Source: Clostridia bacterium
GTDB lineage: Bacteria; Bacillota_A; Clostridia; TANB77; CAG-508
Length of the DNA stretch: 8,415 nucleotides
Reading direction: 5' to 3'
NCBI GenBank assembly: GCA_017621295.1
Contig: JAGATI010000206.1
Location: forward strand, 1-8,415
The position numbers and the translations under genes were made by a program. Shown in pieces: positions 7,990 to 8,415 of the stretch. A model generated the notes under the pieces. That model was not told the DNA's origin, searched no databases, and worked only from the letters and a program-made list of their open reading frames with translations. Every line of letters starts with the position of its first letter. The stretch's first letter is position 1.

Positions 7990-8004
7990 AAATTCTCCTT
8001 TTCA

Positions 8005-8415
8005 TTATTCATTTTTTAATAATTTCTTTCTTATTGAAAACAAAAAGATATACTGCAGTATATCTGCTTGCATATCTCTTTGTTCTTTTCTATTTAATTT
8101 TAATTGACTTTTTATTTCTTCAATACTTTTATTTTCAAAATATTTTAAACAAATATATTGATATTTTATATTATCAGTTTTTTTATAATATTCTAGTATT
8201 TCACTAATTAATTTCTTCCATTTTTTTAATCTTAATATTACATGATTATTATCCATATCTATAATCTTATCTTCTAATGTTTTGCCATTATTAGATATAG
8301 ATTTAATCCAATTATTGTATCCTAAATTATTATAACTTATCATATCAAGTTTTATATTATCTATAGTTTTATCTATGTTTTTAAAATTATATAAATATTT
8401 TAGTATTTTCTTATA
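8005..8415 (-). CDS. ArpU/RinA-like phage-type transcriptional regulator, N-terminus outside window
   Basis: The frame is open from the window edge to TAA at 8005-8007 (followed at once by TGA), giving 136 visible residues. An ATG at 8341-8343 has no ribosome binding site, and the 24 codons before it (YKKILKYLYNFKNIDKTIDN) continue the same helical protein, so the gene starts beyond 8415. The layout is a first helix, a Gly/Asn-rich middle (SYNNLGYN) and then IDM, a long Lys-rich helix, and YFENKSIEEIKSQLKLN, which looks like a sigma-region-4-type helix-turn-helix. This is the plan of ArpU/RinA-like late-gene regulators of Gram-positive phages and elements. A role as an operon activator is inference, since the match rests on layout and a short HTH. 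It is 15 bases upstream of the 426-aa gene, so the two are coupled. Confidence 0.55.
   Translation of the reverse strand, partial: YKKILKYLYNFKNIDKTIDNIKLDMISYNNLGYNNWIKSISNNGKTLEDKIIDMDNNHVILRLKKWKKLISEILEYYKKTDNIKYQYICLKYFENKSIEEIKSQLKLNRKEQRDMQADILQYIFLFSIRKKLLKNE

Noticed and set aside
1..8415. TGA reassigned to Trp as in Mycoplasma
   Set aside because: Conserved Trp positions use TGG and no gene contains an in-frame TGA, so standard stops fit.
1..8415. CRISPR arrays, tRNA or rRNA genes, insertion sequences
   Set aside because: No spaced repeats, no cloverleaf-like segments and no terminal inverted repeats were seen. The window is almost wholly coding.

Overview
The window is very AT-rich and every supported gene lies on the minus strand, reading from high to low coordinates. 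It looks like one transcription unit of a mobile element (integrative conjugative element, plasmid or phage-like) from a low-G+C Firmicutes or Mollicutes-related bacterium. The evidence is strong AAGGAGG-type ribosome binding sites, frequent TTG and GTG starts, AGA-dominated arginine usage, TGG for Trp with no in-frame TGA, and an ArdC/methylase/helicase giant protein typical of such elements. The taxonomic statement is inference.

Layout in transcription order: (1) 8005-8415, the C-terminal part of a protein resembling phage ArpU/RinA-type regulators, running off the window. (2) 6709-7989, a 426-aa Lys/Glu-rich protein of unknown function. (3) 495-6644, a giant gene with an ArdC-like N-terminus, an N6-adenine DNA methylase core, an SF2/SNF2-like helicase and a C-terminal coiled coil, comparable in architecture to LtrC-like proteins and phage P1 DarB. 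(4) 195-494, a 98-aa unknown protein with a TTG start. (5) 99-194, a short intergenic stretch with a weak terminator-like hairpin and a three-codon micro-ORF. (6) 1-98, the start of another TTG-initiated gene leaving the window.

The exceptional observation is in gene 3. It is broken into four reading-frame segments by exactly three +1 frameshifts, and all three occur at an in-frame CGG codon followed by AA: TCT CGG AA, GCT CGG AA and GAA CGG AA. In each case skipping the C lets GGA (Gly) be read and restores a conserved family motif: LSGNV at the methylase/helicase boundary, MGAGTN (helicase motif V) and [11 protein letters not shown] (helicase motif VI). With the three shifts the product is a continuous 2048-aa protein. 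I found no other in-frame CGG codon in any gene of the window. The five other coding-strand CGG triplets straddle codon boundaries. CGG therefore appears to be used here only as a frameshift signal, and CGC is not used at all. The likely mechanism is that CGG is unassigned or hungry in the host (as reported for Mycoplasma capricolum), so the ribosome stalls and slips +1 onto GGA, as in yeast Ty1 (CUU AGG C), or that a tRNA reads the quadruplet CGGA as Gly.

The shifts would make a nested set of products: a methylase-only form, a form lacking helicase motifs V and VI, and the complete enzyme. Expression of the helicase, and perhaps of the element's replication, transfer or anti-restriction function, would then depend on how the host decodes CGG.
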